A DNA stretch of 16,451 nucleotides from Thermoleophilia bacterium (lineage in GTDB: Bacteria; Actinomycetota; Thermoleophilia; Gaiellales; Gaiellaceae), in contig JAOUEK010000004.1 of assembly GCA_029858755.1 (NCBI GenBank), positions 1-16,451 of the forward strand, in the 5' to 3' direction. Positions 1 to 5,207 of the stretch are shown here, piece by piece (the stretch's first letter is position 1; the number at the start of each line of letters is the position of its first letter). The notes below the pieces were generated by a model. That model ran no database searches and was not told the origin of the DNA. It saw only the letters and a list, made by a program, of their open reading frames with translations. A program made the translations under genes and the position numbers.

Positions 1-1
1 G

Positions 2-196
2 GGGGGCGTATTGGCGTTGGTGGCAGGTTTGGTGGGCTTGTTCAGCCGTGATCCTTTCTCGGCGGTCTCGATCGTCCTGATCCTGCCCATAGCCGTGAAC
101 GAAATGGTGCTCGCGGTGTGGCTCATCGTGCGAGGTTTCACTCTGACTGCGACCTTCGCGGAGCCGGGAAACCGAGGGGTTGCAGACAGAGCGTGA
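2..196 (+). CDS. DUF4386-like membrane protein, C-terminal fragment
   Basis: The reading frame is open from the window edge to TGA at 194-196, so this is the 3' end of a gene that begins upstream; the TTG at 11 is not a convincing start. The visible 60-odd residues hold one strongly hydrophobic segment followed by a second ending in LAVWLIVRGF, then a short polar tail. The final pattern, an IAVNEMVLAVWLIVRG-type helix just before the C-terminus, is like the last helix of DUF4386 family proteins (multi-helix membrane proteins of unknown function common in actinobacteria and firmicutes). Family assignment is by motif memory only. It is followed after 73 nt by the SRPBCC gene on the same strand and may be co-transcribed with it. 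Confidence 0.55.
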   Translation, partial: GGVLALVAGLVGLFSRDPFSAVSIVLILPIAVNEMVLAVWLIVRGFTLTATFAEPGNRGVADRA

Positions 197-269
197 AGCG
201 GCGTGGAGAAGCACGCTGGGGCGCGGCACCGGCCGCTGAGACGCGTCGTGGGCGCGAGGACGAGCGACG

Positions 270-917
270 ATGACGCTCGCCCTTCGGCGGGCTGCGATCG
301 GTGCAGGCGCGGCAGCACTCGTCTACCGAGTTGCCGTACATGAGCGGCTTGCACGCTGGGGCGCGACCCGGGAGGAATGGGAGGGCGCCCTACCGGGTGA
401 TGCGGTGGTGCCGGTGGCAAGCCATCAATCGACACGGGCGGTGGAGATCGATGCCGAGCCGAGCGAGGTTTGGCCGTGGCTCGTCCAGCTGGGACAAGGT
501 CGCGGTGGGTTGTACAGCTATGACTGGCTGGAGAACCTCTTCCGGCTCGACATCCATAGCGCTGATCGCATCCTGGAGGAGTATCAGGGGCTCTCGGTCG
601 GCGACACGGTCGCGCTTGCGCCGTCGGGCGAGGGGCCGATCGTGCGCGAGCTCGACCCACAGAAGCTGATGCTGCTGGAGGCGACGATGCCGCCGTGGAC
701 CTGGCTGTTCGCTCTCCGTTCCTGTGGAGGCGGTGGGACACGGCTCGTGGTGCGGAACCGCGTGTCGACGACGGGCTCCAACCCGTTGGTACGGCTTTCG
801 TACGTCGCGCTCGGCCCCGTCGTCTTCGTCATGGAGCGCAAGATGCTGCTCGGGATCAAGGAGCGCGCGGAGCGGCTGCACGCCCAGGCCGACCGCCGAC
901 CCCCGGATGGGTCATGA
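270..917 (+). CDS. SRPBCC-fold (polyketide cyclase/START-like) family protein
   Basis: The 215-aa product has an N-terminal hydrophobic stretch (about residues 8-24), then ARWGATREEWEGALPGD, a typical lead-in of this actinobacterial SRPBCC subfamily. Next comes a TRAVEIDAEPSEVWPWLVQLGQGRGGLYSYDWLENL block (about 56-91), the ligand-cavity domain with its conserved VWPWL and GGxYSYDWLEN motifs. SADRILEEYQ and GDTVALAPSGEGP follow, and a C-terminal amphipathic helix (about 185-207) carrying the MERKMLLGIKERAE pattern. SRPBCC proteins bind hydrophobic ligands; the ligand here is unknown and no catalytic residues can be named. ATG 270 is used because no other in-frame start lies upstream; a purine-rich stretch (gaggacgag) precedes it. 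The stop overlaps the next gene by 4 nt (ATGA), so the two are translationally coupled. Confidence 0.8.
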   Translation: MTLALRRAAIGAGAAALVYRVAVHERLARWGATREEWEGALPGDAVVPVASHQSTRAVEIDAEPSEVWPWLVQLGQGRGGLYSYDWLENLFRLDIHSADRILEEYQGLSVGDTVALAPSGEGPIVRELDPQKLMLLEATMPPWTWLFALRSCGGGGTRLVVRNRVSTTGSNPLVRLSYVALGPVVFVMERKMLLGIKERAERLHAQADRRPPDGS

Positions 918-1342
918 GGGTCGCGCTCGCGGCTGCCGCGCTGGTGATCGGGTCGGTCACGCTCGTCGGCCAGCTGATCTCGACGCTCGACTTCGCGCTG
1001 GCCCAGCGGCTCGGGCTGCAGGAGAAGAGCGACCGCGCGGCCCCGCTGTTCAGCGGCCTGGAGTTGAACACAGCACGCTGGGACGTCGCCGTCCTCTGGG
1101 CGGTCCTGCCCGCCGCCGTCCTGATGCTGATCGAGCACTCCTGGTGGCCTTGGGTCGCACTCGCCTCCGGAGGCGTCTACCTCGATGCAGGCGGCCGCGA
1201 GATCGCGAAGCTGCTCGGACTGCGCGCACACGGCGTCGCAGTCGGCACATCGCGGGAGCTGCGGCTCGCGTTGCTCTACCTGACGGCCCTGTCCGGCATC
1301 GGCGCCGCGCTGATCGCGTACTCACTGACCGTCCTGGCCTGA
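914..1342 (+). CDS. small multi-helix membrane protein, unknown function
   Basis: A 142-aa product starting at ATG 914, which overlaps the TGA of the preceding SRPBCC gene (ATGA, 914-917). This coupling makes this start far more likely than starts further upstream in the same frame, which would lie deep within the neighbour. Hydrophobic segments at about residues 2-27, 55-75, 77-92 and 115-141 suggest three or four membrane helices. Between them lie a short soluble loop (QRLGLQEKSDRAAPLFSGLELNTARWD) and a basic turn. I do not recognise the family. The tight overlap suggests it acts with the SRPBCC protein, perhaps as its membrane partner; that is inference. No terminator hairpin is evident directly after the stop. 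Confidence 0.65.
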   Translation: MRVALAAAALVIGSVTLVGQLISTLDFALAQRLGLQEKSDRAAPLFSGLELNTARWDVAVLWAVLPAAVLMLIEHSWWPWVALASGGVYLDAGGREIAKLLGLRAHGVAVGTSRELRLALLYLTALSGIGAALIAYSLTVLA

Positions 1343-1465
1343 CTGGCGCGTCGGCGTCGGCGAAACTCCGCGATGGCTCCCGGGGGTAGGACGGGTCGTG
1401 TCTTCGCGTGGTCGGCCGTCATCGCCGAGCACGCCCACGGACACGCCGAAACCCGTGCAAACAAG

Positions 1466-1495
1466 CGCAAACCCCGCAGCTCTACGGGGTTTGCG
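1466..1495 (-). terminator. terminator hairpin of tRNA-Glu
   Basis: A perfect 11-bp inverted repeat (arms 1466-1476 and 1485-1495, 8-nt loop) lies 25 nt beyond the 3' end of tRNA-Glu in its direction of transcription. On the minus strand the hairpin is followed by a modestly T-rich run (CTTGTTTG). On the plus strand it is followed by GTTCTT, so it could also end leftward-to-rightward transcription from the 270-1342 genes. The surrounding 1343-1519 interval holds no convincing gene. Confidence 0.7.
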
Positions 1496-1519
1496 GTTCT
1501 TCCAGGGTGTGTAGCCCGA

Positions 1520-1592
1520 AGGCCCATACGGGATTCGAACCCGTGCCGCCGCCGTGAGAGGGCGGTGTCCTAGGCCGCTAGACGAATGGGCC
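1520..1592 (-). tRNA. tRNA-Glu (anticodon CTC)
   Basis: Read on the minus strand, a full 73-nt cloverleaf folds. It has a 7-bp acceptor stem GGCCCAT/ATGGGCC (1586-1592 with 1521-1527) and a D arm with GTCTAGCGGCCTAGGAC. The anticodon stem is CCGCC/GGCGG closing a CTCTCAC loop with anticodon CTC. The T arm is ACGGG-TTCGAAT-CCCGT. The discriminator position is T and CCA is not encoded. It reads GAG codons, which are abundant in this high-GC genome. A TACAAT -10 box lies 13 nt upstream and a strong hairpin lies downstream, so it looks like a monocistronic tRNA gene. Confidence 0.96.
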
Positions 1593-1621
1593 GTAGCGGA
1601 GGCGGATTGTAGCGGAGGCGG
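1593..1621. repeat. 13-bp tandem direct repeat (period 16) in tRNA-Glu promoter
   Basis: The 13-base unit gtagcggaggcgg occurs at 1593-1605 and again, identically, at 1609-1621, separated by att. The junction between the copies creates the TACAAT -10 box on the minus strand. It therefore sits over the tRNA-Glu promoter and just upstream of the divergent nitroreductase gene. Confidence 0.85.
1606..1611 (-). promoter_or_regulatory. -10 box (TACAAT) for tRNA-Glu
   Basis: TACAAT on the minus strand, 13 nt upstream of the tRNA 5' end, giving a predicted transcript start a few nt before the mature tRNA. No good -35 hexamer is visible at 16-18 bp spacing. Confidence 0.5.
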
Positions 1622-1634
1622 TCGAGGCCGAGGG

Positions 1635-1640
1635 TAGGCT
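1635..1640 (+). promoter_or_regulatory. -10 box (TAGGCT) for a leaderless deiodinase-like mRNA
   Basis: TAGGCT ends 7 nt before ATG 1648, placing the likely transcription start at or next to the start codon. There is no Shine-Dalgarno sequence in the gap. The same spacing recurs at several other genes in the window. Confidence 0.55.
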
Positions 1641-1647
1641 CCGCGCC

Positions 1648-2313
1648 ATGTCGGACGCGCGCTTCGAGCCGCTCGACTTCGAGCGCCTGATTGAGTCGGA
1701 GATGCGCCGGCGCGTCGCGGAGAACCTGGCGACGATGCGACGGAGGCGCAGCGTGCGCGAGTTCACCCGGGAGCCGGTGCCGTGGGACGTCGTGCAGGCA
1801 GCGGTGGAGGCTGCGGGCACGGCACCGTCCGGCGCGAACATGCAGCCGTGGACGTTCGTCGCGGTCACCGACCCCGACCTCAAGCGCGCGATCCGTGAGG
1901 CGGCCGAGGAGGAGGAGCGGCGCAACTACGAGGGACGCATGCCGGACGACTGGCTCGAGGCGCTGCAGCCGCTCGGGACGAGCCCCGACAAGCCGCACCT
2001 CGAGGACGCGCCGGTCGTGATCGTCGTCTTCGAGCAGGCCTACGGCGTCCGCCCCGACGGCACGAAGGCGAAGCACTACTACGTGCGCGAGTCGGTCGGC
2101 ATCGCAATCGGCTTCTTGCTGCAGGCGCTCCATCGAGCCGGGCTCGCGACGCTCACCCATACGCCGAGCCCGATGGGCTTCCTGCGCGGCCTGCTCGACC
2201 GGCCCGAGAACGAGCGTGCCGTGGTCGTGATCCCGGTCGGGTATCCCGCCGCCGAGGCGACCGTGCCGGTGATCGGTCGCAAGCCGCTCGAGGAGATCCT
2301 CGTCCGGCGTTGA
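1648..2313 (+). CDS. nitroreductase-fold flavoprotein, iodotyrosine deiodinase-like
   Basis: The 221-aa product belongs to the FMN-dependent nitroreductase superfamily and specifically resembles iodotyrosine deiodinase (IYD). RRRSVREF (about residues 32-39) is the FMN phosphate-binding arginine motif; AAGTAPSGANMQPWTFVAV (55-73) is the conserved flavin-binding loop. The active-site lid is kept: E90, Y94 (EEEERRNYEGRM) and K115 (SPDKPHLEDAP) line up with human IYD Glu153, Tyr157 and Lys178, which grip the amino-acid zwitterion of halotyrosine. LATLTHTPSPMGFLRGLLDRPENERAVVVIPVGYPAAEATVP (166-207) also matches IYD closely. Family members reductively dehalogenate iodo-, bromo- or chlorotyrosine using reduced FMN. 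Substrate here is inferred, not shown. It is monocistronic, convergent with the next minus-strand gene, and predicted leaderless from ATG 1648. Confidence 0.88.
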   Translation: MSDARFEPLDFERLIESEMRRRVAENLATMRRRRSVREFTREPVPWDVVQAAVEAAGTAPSGANMQPWTFVAVTDPDLKRAIREAAEEEERRNYEGRMPDDWLEALQPLGTSPDKPHLEDAPVVIVVFEQAYGVRPDGTKAKHYYVRESVGIAIGFLLQALHRAGLATLTHTPSPMGFLRGLLDRPENERAVVVIPVGYPAAEATVPVIGRKPLEEILVRR

Positions 2314-2323
2314 CCTCGTCGCG

Positions 2324-2548
2324 CTACGGCGTGGCCGGTGACGAGAGCTCGTCCGGCTCGCGGGCGTCGATTCGCTCCTCGAAGCGACGCCTGATCTCCT
2401 CGCCGCTGGCCAGGAGGTCGTACCGGGCGCGGCGGGGCGGGAGCTTCACGATGCGGACGGACTCGTCGCGGTCGCCGTGACAGCGTGCGTAGACGGCCGC
2501 CTCGTCGAGGGGCCTCAGCCGGTCATTCGTCCGACGGAGCCAGGCCAC
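2324..2548 (-). CDS. hypothetical 74-aa charged protein
   Basis: A small ORF ending at TAG (2324-2326), convergent with the deiodinase-like gene only 10 nt away. I prefer GTG 2548 as start. It gives a product beginning (M)AWLRRTNDRLRPLDEA, and a TAGGTG -10-like element (2561-2556) precedes it by 7 nt, the leaderless arrangement seen elsewhere in the window. A longer TTG start at 2575 is possible. The protein is rich in Arg, Glu and Asp, lacks membrane segments, and contains VRIVKLPPRRARYDLLASGEEIRRRFEERIDAR, a basic-then-acidic block typical of small conserved actinobacterial hypothetical proteins. One cysteine-histidine pair (ARCHGD) is present. No function can be given. Confidence 0.55.
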   Translation of the reverse strand: MAWLRRTNDRLRPLDEAAVYARCHGDRDESVRIVKLPPRRARYDLLASGEEIRRRFEERIDAREPDELSSPATP

Positions 2549-2555
2549 GTCGAGA

Positions 2556-2561
2556 CACCTA
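2556..2561 (-). promoter_or_regulatory. putative -10 box (TAGGTG) for the 74-aa gene
   Basis: TAGGTG on the minus strand with a 7-nt gap to GTG 2548. The sixth base is G not T, so the match is imperfect, and the call depends on the window-wide leaderless pattern. Confidence 0.3.
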
Positions 2562-2565
2562 GCAC

Positions 2566-2585
2566 GTTCCGGCAATCGGCGGAAC
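2566..2585. repeat. small inverted repeat between two minus-strand genes
   Basis: GTTCCG (2566-2571) and CGGAAC (2580-2585) form a 6-bp hairpin with an 8-nt loop in the 90-nt gap between the transglycosylase-like gene and the 74-aa gene. It could be a weak terminator or operator; there is no T-run. Confidence 0.3.
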
Positions 2586-2638
2586 CCGCTTTCGGTGGCG
2601 CGGCACGCTCTTTGCGCAGGATTTCTGCCGGCGTGCGC

Positions 2639-3229
2639 CTACCACCACGGCTTGCACGTCCACGGGCTCCAGTCCCGGCCCGACGCGACGAAGTACGCGT
2701 GCGCCGCCTTCGCCTGCTCGTACGCGGAGGCGCCGTGACCGTAGCGCCGCCGCTCGCTCGACCCCATCTGGAAGAGGCCCAGGTACTGACCGTTCTGTGC
2801 CGCCACGCGCAGGCGCGACTCGCAGTGCGCCACCGCCAACGCGTCGTCGCAGTGCTGCCGGCCGAAGACCTCGCAGATCGCCCGACGCGGGGGAGCGCTC
2901 TTCAGGGCCGCGAGCCGCCTGACCTGCTGCCGACGCCGCTCCTGCACCCGGGCGCTCTTGAGATCGGTACGCACCCGACCCATCTTCCTGCGCGTGGCTC
3001 TCTCTCGCTCGGTGTGAAGCGCGAGCTGACGCCGTGCCTCGGCGCCGAACCGGGAGTCGGTGAGGAGCCAGCCGTTGCGGTCGAAGAACCGGATCACCTG
3101 CTGGTGATGCCGGAGCGAGGCAACGTGGCGCTCGAGCTTGACGCTGAGCGCCTTCGTCGTCGGCTGTGCGCCGGCCGCCGAGACGGCGCCGAGCGCACAC
3201 ACGCAGACGATCACCACTAGGGCTCTCAG
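2639..3229 (-). CDS. secreted lysozyme-like/transglycosylase-like protein (Rpf/SLT fold)
   Basis: The product has three parts. First, a signal peptide (LRALVVIVCVCALGAVSAAGA|Q, residues 1-21). Second, a basic, probably helical, region (about 25-110). Third, a C-terminal lysozyme-fold domain: AICEVFGRQHCDDALAVAHCESRLRVAAQNGQYLGLFQMGSSERRRYGHG...AYFVASGRDWSPWTCKPWW. E137 in AHCESR is the expected catalytic glutamate; GLFQMG and W-x-P-W are family hallmarks, and four cysteines (about 119, 127, 136, 192) could form disulfides. It should cleave peptidoglycan outside the cell. The start is notable. The good Shine-Dalgarno AGGAGGT (3242-3236) is ideally spaced for CTG 3229, which restores a complete signal peptide; the first in-frame GTG (3217) lies 18 nt from the SD and removes the n-region. 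CTG 3229 is chosen. Total 196 aa. Confidence 0.78.
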   Translation of the reverse strand: MRALVVIVCVCALGAVSAAGAQPTTKALSVKLERHVASLRHHQQVIRFFDRNGWLLTDSRFGAEARRQLALHTERERATRRKMGRVRTDLKSARVQERRRQQVRRLAALKSAPPRRAICEVFGRQHCDDALAVAHCESRLRVAAQNGQYLGLFQMGSSERRRYGHGASAYEQAKAAHAYFVASGRDWSPWTCKPWW

Positions 3230-3235
3230 AACATG

Positions 3236-3242
3236 ACCTCCT
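3236..3242 (-). promoter_or_regulatory. Shine-Dalgarno AGGAGGT deciding a CTG start
   Basis: AGGAGGT on the minus strand; the GGAGG core ends 7 nt before CTG 3229. An out-of-frame ATG TTC TGA mini-ORF (3234-3226) begins one nt after this SD, too close for efficient use, and ends over the CTG region. Confidence 0.6.
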
Positions 3243-3401
3243 GGTCGGGGACAGAGGCGCGGCTCTCCTGAACGGAGCCGGTCGTGTCACTCGCTCGGGC
3301 GACGGTAGCGGACGCTGCGGACCGCGCACGAAGTCGTGGGCGTTTCCTTACAAAATCTTTGCCTGGGGTGTCACGATCGTTGCCGACCCGTACAACGGCG
3401 A

Positions 3402-3422
3402 ACGCCCCCTCGCCGGGGGCGT
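3402..3422 (-). terminator. terminator hairpin of tRNA-Gln
   Basis: ACGCCCCC (3402-3409) and GGGGGCGT (3415-3422) form a perfect 8-bp stem with a 5-nt loop, 8 nt past the tRNA-Gln 3' end on the minus strand. It is followed by TTCGCCGTTGT rather than a true T-run, which is common for high-GC actinobacterial terminators. Confidence 0.6.
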
Positions 3423-3430
3423 CCGCGAGG

Positions 3431-3501
3431 CTGCGGGGCAGGGATTCGAACCCCAACTTCCGGAGCCAGAATCCGGCGTCCTACCGTTAGACGACCCCGC
3501 A
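3431..3501 (-). tRNA. tRNA-Gln (anticodon CTG)
   Basis: A 71-nt cloverleaf on the minus strand. The acceptor is TGCGGGG/CCCCGCA (3495-3501 with 3432-3438), with the weak U1-A72 pair and G73 discriminator characteristic of glutamine tRNAs. The D arm is GTCTAACGGTAGGAC. The anticodon stem CCGGA/TCCGG encloses loop TTCTGGC with anticodon CTG. The T arm has loop TTCGAAT and two wobble pairs. CCA is not encoded. It reads CAG codons. It has its own -10 box and terminator. Confidence 0.96.
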
Positions 3502-3513
3502 ACGCGCGGTCGC

Positions 3514-3519
3514 ATCTTA
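3514..3519 (-). promoter_or_regulatory. -10 box (TAAGAT) for tRNA-Gln
   Basis: TAAGAT on the minus strand, 12 nt before the mature tRNA 5' end. No clear -35 hexamer is found; the region that would hold it is a GC hairpin (3529-3544). Confidence 0.5.
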
Positions 3520-3528
3520 GACCATGCC

Positions 3529-3544
3529 GCCCGGACGCCCGGGC
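3529..3544 (-). terminator. weak GC hairpin after the HD-protein gene
   Basis: GCCCGG (3529-3534) and CCGGGC (3539-3544) form a 6-bp hairpin 10 nt beyond the stop of the HD-superfamily gene. No T-run follows. It may be a terminator or simply part of the tRNA-Gln promoter region. Confidence 0.3.
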
Positions 3545-3554
3545 AGGCCACTGC

Positions 3555-4433
3555 TCAGAGGTCGAGGCGGTACTCGGGCACGAGCTTCTTCTCGCTCTCG
3601 GTGTCGATGCGTGCGACCACCTCGACGTGCCGCTCGAGGCCCGAGCCGAGGAGCTTCGCCCGCAGCAGGCCGTCGACCTGGAAGATGCCCGAGGAGTTGT
3701 TCATCAGCACCTCGACACGCACGGGCTTGTCGACGCCGTCGACGATGTGCACCTCCTCGATCGCGGCGGCGGAGAGCGAGTGGATTGAGACGCGCCCCCG
3801 CTCGAAGGGGATGCGCGACCGGCCCTTCGCCATGTCGAGCGCGTCCGCGACGCGAAGAATGCCGGCCTCGATCGAGAGCGGCTCGCCGTCGGAGCGATGG
3901 CTGGTGATCGCCTGCAGCACCTCGGAGACGATCACCGTCCGCTCGGGCTCGTCGTAGACGCCGTCGAGCAGCTCGCGCAGCTTCGGCTCGGCGAGGAACA
4001 GGCTCCAGTCCTCGTGGCCCTTGCGGTGCACCGACATGCCGACGCAGTGGGTCAGGGCGGCGAGCACGACGACCACCTCCGCGTCGTCGGCGTGCATCCG
4101 GTAGTCCCGCACCAGCGACGGCTCCACGCCGTGCTTGACCAGCTCGCGCAGCAGCTTGAGCGCGATGTTGGCGACGATCTGGATGTGCACCCACGAGTGG
4201 TCGTTGATCTCGAGGCGCACCACCGCGTTGACGTTGGCCACGTGCCACCAGGCCTTGAGCTCTGGATCCTCGTTTGCCCGCTCGAGCACCCGCCGCAGCT
4301 GCCGGTTGCCGCGGACGGGGAGCCGGATGCGCATCGCCGCGATCGCCTCGGCGGGCGTGAGCCGCGTCTCGCGGACGGCCTCGGGGGCGACGGGCCCGTC
4401 GATCCGGGGGCCGACCTCGTCGTCGGGCGTCAC
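3555..4433 (-). CDS. HD-superfamily protein (COG3294-like) with HD dyad changed to HC
   Basis: The 292-aa product starts at GTG 4433, overlapping the TGA of the upstream membrane-protein gene (GTGA), so the two are translationally coupled. It matches the HD-domain group that includes archaeal and actinobacterial conserved proteins. Recognisable blocks are NDHSWVHIQIVANIALKLL (about residues 77-95), DDAEVVVVLAALTHCVGMSVHRKGHED (116-142), TVIVSEVLQAITSHRSDG (166-183), GILRVADALDMAKGRSRIPF (191-210), IHSLSAAAIEEVHIVDG and VEVLMNNSSGIFQVD. HD proteins are metal-dependent phosphohydrolases whose metals are held by H...HD...H...D. Here H83, H179 and D197 are plausible ligands, but the dyad is H129-C130 where HD is expected (codon TGC). 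This could mean altered metal binding or a non-catalytic, nucleotide-binding role. The rest of the protein is well conserved, so it is not a decaying gene. Confidence 0.8.
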   Translation of the reverse strand: MTPDDEVGPRIDGPVAPEAVRETRLTPAEAIAAMRIRLPVRGNRQLRRVLERANEDPELKAWWHVANVNAVVRLEINDHSWVHIQIVANIALKLLRELVKHGVEPSLVRDYRMHADDAEVVVVLAALTHCVGMSVHRKGHEDWSLFLAEPKLRELLDGVYDEPERTVIVSEVLQAITSHRSDGEPLSIEAGILRVADALDMAKGRSRIPFERGRVSIHSLSAAAIEEVHIVDGVDKPVRVEVLMNNSSGIFQVDGLLRAKLLGSGLERHVEVVARIDTESEKKLVPEYRLDL

Positions 4434-5149
4434 GGGGCGCCCGCGGCCGGCGCTTCCGCGGGCCCCGAGCCCTCCGTATCGTGCCTCAGCAGGAAGTACG
4501 CGACCGTCAGGGCGATCGCGCTGAACGGCGCCACGATCGCCGAGGCGATGGTGGAGCCGACGAAGATCTCCAGGAAGCGCGGGAGGAACGAGAACGCGGC
4601 TCGCAGGATGCTGCCGGCGATGCCGGTGAGCACGGCGGTCACGAGAATCAGCCCGAACACGCGCCAGCCGTGGCCGCGGACGAGGGCGCGTGAGCGGCCG
4701 AACGCCTCCCCGACGCTTGCGCCCTCGAGGACGATCACCGGGGCCAGCATCGACCAGATCGTGAGCAGGAAGAGCCCGGGCACGATCACGAGGATCAAGC
4801 CGATGCCGATGCCCAGCCCTGCCAGGACGCCGGCGACGACGAGGCTGCCGAGGAACGGTGCCACGCGCGAGAAGATCTCGGGCGTGCCCGAGTCGAACGT
4901 GCCGTCGCGGGCGTCCTGCACGGCGAACACGACCGCGCCCTGGAGCCAGTACTGGCCGACGATGGCGGTGGCCAGCGCCACGACGCCGAGAAGCACGGCC
5001 TGACCGCCGTCCGAGTTCTCGAGCGCCAGGGCGAACAGCGCGAAGGCGAGGTTGACGATCGCGAAGACGACGAGCGCGAGCACGAAGAACCGCGTGAAGA
5101 ACTTCGTGTAGAGAGTCCATGCCTCGTCCAGGACGGCGCCGATGCTCAT
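4430..5149 (-). CDS. six-helix membrane protein, glycerophosphodiester phosphodiesterase membrane-domain-like
   Basis: The 239-aa product begins MSIGAVLDEAWTLYTKFFTRFFVLALVVFAIVNL, the opening of a family of polytopic proteins related to the membrane domain of glycerophosphoryl diester phosphodiesterases and YciC/DUF975-like proteins. About six membrane segments are seen (near residues 19-44, 50-78, 95-118, 118-142, 160-185, 198-222), including the family-typical LILVIVPGLFLLTIWSMLAPVIVLEGASVGEAFGRSRALVRGHGWRVFG block, a re-entrant amphipathic loop. The tail is Ala/Gly/Pro-rich. There is no phosphodiesterase domain, so the function is unknown. A TAGGAT -10 element lies exactly 6 nt before ATG 5149, making the mRNA leaderless. 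The stop overlaps the start of the HD-superfamily gene by 4 nt; both likely form one operon. Confidence 0.78.
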   Translation of the reverse strand: MSIGAVLDEAWTLYTKFFTRFFVLALVVFAIVNLAFALFALALENSDGGQAVLLGVVALATAIVGQYWLQGAVVFAVQDARDGTFDSGTPEIFSRVAPFLGSLVVAGVLAGLGIGIGLILVIVPGLFLLTIWSMLAPVIVLEGASVGEAFGRSRALVRGHGWRVFGLILVTAVLTGIAGSILRAAFSFLPRFLEIFVGSTIASAIVAPFSAIALTVAYFLLRHDTEGSGPAEAPAAGAP

Positions 5150-5155
5150 GCACCG

Positions 5156-5161
5156 ATCCTA
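5156..5161 (-). promoter_or_regulatory. -10 box (TAGGAT), leaderless, for the membrane-HD operon
   Basis: TAGGAT on the minus strand (5161 to 5156), 6 nt before ATG 5149, no SD in the gap. Confidence 0.65.
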
Positions 5162-5207
5162 CGCGAGGCGATGCCGCCCCGTCATTCGTGACTCGGGGCA
5201 CGCACGG

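Larger units (their letters stand above)
3230..3430 (-). other. leader/intergenic region upstream of the transglycosylase-like gene
   Basis: This 201-nt interval separates tRNA-Gln from the transglycosylase-like gene, both on the minus strand. It holds the tRNA-Gln terminator hairpin (3402-3422), an AT-rich island (about 3343-3360, minus strand AAAGATTTTGTAAGG) and a GTGACA -35-like hexamer at 3374-3369, then about 110 nt of GC-rich leader ending in AGGAGGT (3242-3236). The AT-rich patch is the best promoter candidate, but the -35/-10 spacing is not clean. I looked for the conserved cyclic-di-AMP (ydaO-type) riboswitch sequences often found before actinobacterial cell-wall hydrolases and did not see them. 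Confidence 0.4.

Noticed and set aside
1373-1573. Small ORF across the terminator and tRNA-Glu
   Set aside because: It runs through the hairpin and most of the tRNA on the opposite strand and has no coding character.
2477-3220. 247-codon plus-strand frame over the transglycosylase-like gene
   Set aside because: The minus strand carries a signal peptide and lysozyme-fold domain with matching SD; the plus-strand product has no recognisable domain.
3230-3401. Possible cyclic-di-AMP or other riboswitch before the secreted hydrolase
   Set aside because: The position is suggestive, but I could not find the conserved ydaO-type core sequences, and the only hairpins are short.
4434-5201. N-terminal extension of the HD-superfamily frame to a start at 5201
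   Set aside because: The added 256 codons are an out-of-frame reading of the membrane-protein gene and are low-complexity Arg-rich. GTG 4433 with a 4-nt overlap explains the start better.
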